Below are positions 6,067-6,888 of a stretch of 6,888 bases of DNA, piece after piece. Both the position numbers and the translations under genes were made by a program. Position 1 is the stretch's first letter. Each line of letters begins with the position of its first letter. The notes beneath the pieces are model-generated. The model saw only the letters and a program-made list of their open reading frames with translations, did not search any database and was not told where the DNA came from. The DNA comes from Desulfobulbaceae bacterium UBA2276 (GTDB lineage Bacteria > Desulfobacterota > Desulfobulbia > Desulfobulbales > Desulfocapsaceae): contig DDWW01000030.1 in the NCBI GenBank assembly GCA_002347085.1, positions 19,607 to 26,494 of the forward strand. Direction: 5' to 3'.

Positions 6067-6110
6067 CAAAAATAAGAGATTTTCGGGTAAGGGGACTCAG
6101 AGAATACACC

Positions 6111-6888
6111 TCAGAATGGAGGCCGCCTCCGATCCCTTCTCTCTTCCTCCTCTTTCCTCTTTTTCTCTTCTTCCTGTTCTTTTTTAGAACCAGGCCCCTC
6201 TTCCAGGCGCTCAATCGTCTCCAGCATCGCACGGGAATCCTCAAGAATAGGAGCAGAAAGAGAGCGATCCTTGACCACCCGCTCAAAGTTCTCTTTGGCA
6301 AGCTCGATCCGGCCCTCATAGAGATAATATTTCCCCAGATAATAGGAGGCCTCGCCCTTCTTGCCCTGATCTGAACGGAGCTGACCGAGCTCATAATAGA
6401 CCTTGGCGTATTCAGGGATCTCGCGGGCGATGGTGAAGAAATTTGCTTCTGCCTCTTTGCTATTCCCAAGCGCCAGGTGAACCCTGGCAAGCTGAAAAAC
6501 AGCCCACAGATCGGCAGGATCTTGCCTTGCGGCCTTTTCGATCAACTCCCGAGCGTGGTCCTTGTTGCCCGCCGCCAGCTCAACCCGGCCCAGATCAACC
6601 AGCAGGATAGAACGCTCTGGGAAATCAGCAATAACCTCCCGCAACAAGGCCCGACTGCGCTCATAATTATTGGCCTCTCTTTCCACCTGAGACAGACCGA
6701 ACTTGGCCATGCTACGCTCAAAAGGAGAAAGTTGAGGATCGGAAATCTTGGTGGAAAGAAAATTGCGGAACTGCCCATCATCTTCTATCTGGGCCATAAC
6801 CCGGTATTTGAACCGTAAAAAAGAAAAGTCATCAGCCGACCGTAACTTCTTGTCCGCAGGTGCCTTTTCAATGGCCATCAGGGATTGA
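6111..6888 (-). CDS. TPR protein, C-terminal part; probably BepA-like M48 metalloprotease (partial)
   Basis: The frame is still open at the right edge (…QSL before the first Met at 6878), so the true start probably lies outside the window. The visible part, about 258 residues, begins with APADKKLRSADDFSFLRFKYRVMAQ (numbered from Met 6878: 6-30, written here in pieces: APADKKLRSADD / FSFLRFKYRVMAQ). At least four TPR-like helical pairs follow, at about 54-88, 89-122, 123-156 and 157-203. A highly charged tail closes the protein (226-255, Lys/Glu/Arg-rich, ending RRPPF). A linker of the 'DDF-x-x-x-R-K-R' kind followed by TPRs recalls the C-terminal half of M48 proteases such as BepA/YfgC, which check outer-membrane protein assembly. 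The HExxH catalytic part would lie beyond 6888, so this is inference; another TPR protein is possible. The gene converges on tlyA, with the inverted repeat between them. Confidence 0.6.
   Translation of the reverse strand, partial: QSLMAIEKAPADKKLRSADDFSFLRFKYRVMAQIEDDGQFRNFLSTKISDPQLSPFERSMAKFGLSQVEREANNYERSRALLREVIADFPERSILLVDLGRVELAAGNKDHARELIEKAARQDPADLWAVFQLARVHLALGNSKEAEANFFTIAREIPEYAKVYYELGQLRSDQGKKGEASYYLGKYYLYEGRIELAKENFERVVKDRSLSAPILEDSRAMLETIERLEEGPGSKKEQEEEKKRKEEEERRDRRRPPF

Noticed and set aside
6023..6490. Frames overlapping the TPR gene on both strands (6023-6490 -, 6051-6374 +)
   Set aside because: They are shadows of the TPR gene and of the inverted repeat; the TPR frame has clear helical repeats while these show no domain pattern.

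Overview
The window carries a Tol envelope-machinery cluster on the + strand, tolQ-tolR-tolA-tolB-cpoB (ybgF). A tlyA-type rRNA 2'-O-methyltransferase gene follows on the same strand. The C-terminal part of a convergent TPR protein runs in from the right edge. The Tol genes and the outer-membrane context point to a Gram-negative bacterium. The gene style (TolA with a TonB-like C-terminal domain, a long CpoB, intergenic AT-rich heptamer arrays and 'CCACAGATGAACACAGAT'-type repeats) makes me think of a Desulfobacterota (former Deltaproteobacteria) lineage, perhaps Desulfobulbales. That placement is inference from memory, not a search.

Layout: 1-171 holds no gene I can support, apart from a possible gene end. 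186-899 is tolQ, with a GTG start and a good ribosome binding site. 903-1022 is a 120-bp array of 7-bp units in two opposed orientations that ends exactly at the tolR start codon. 1023-1454 is tolR, 1496-2542 tolA and 2637-3935 tolB; the tolB leader is nearly free of G. 3936-4075 is a gene-free gap containing TGTAAC-N6-GTTACA, at the place where pal usually lies. 4076-5167 is cpoB and 5208-5939 is tlyA. 5994-6066 is a perfect 31-bp inverted repeat between convergent genes. 6111-6888 (- strand, partial) is a TPR region, probably the C-terminal half of a BepA-like M48 metalloprotease.

How the genes work together: TolQ and TolR form the inner-membrane proton-driven motor. TolA spans the periplasm and transmits the force. 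TolB is the periplasmic beta-propeller partner. CpoB is a coiled-coil/TPR accessory that in E. coli links Tol to peptidoglycan synthesis. The expected outer-membrane anchor Pal is not in this window. If the TPR protein is BepA-like, the neighbourhood is broadly concerned with outer-membrane upkeep. TlyA has an unrelated ribosomal role.

I do not see a new multi-gene system here. The most unusual things are non-coding: the heptamer array that replaces the tolR ribosome-binding region, the lack of recognisable Shine-Dalgarno sequences before tolR, tolA and tolB, the long inverted repeat after tlyA, and the missing pal.
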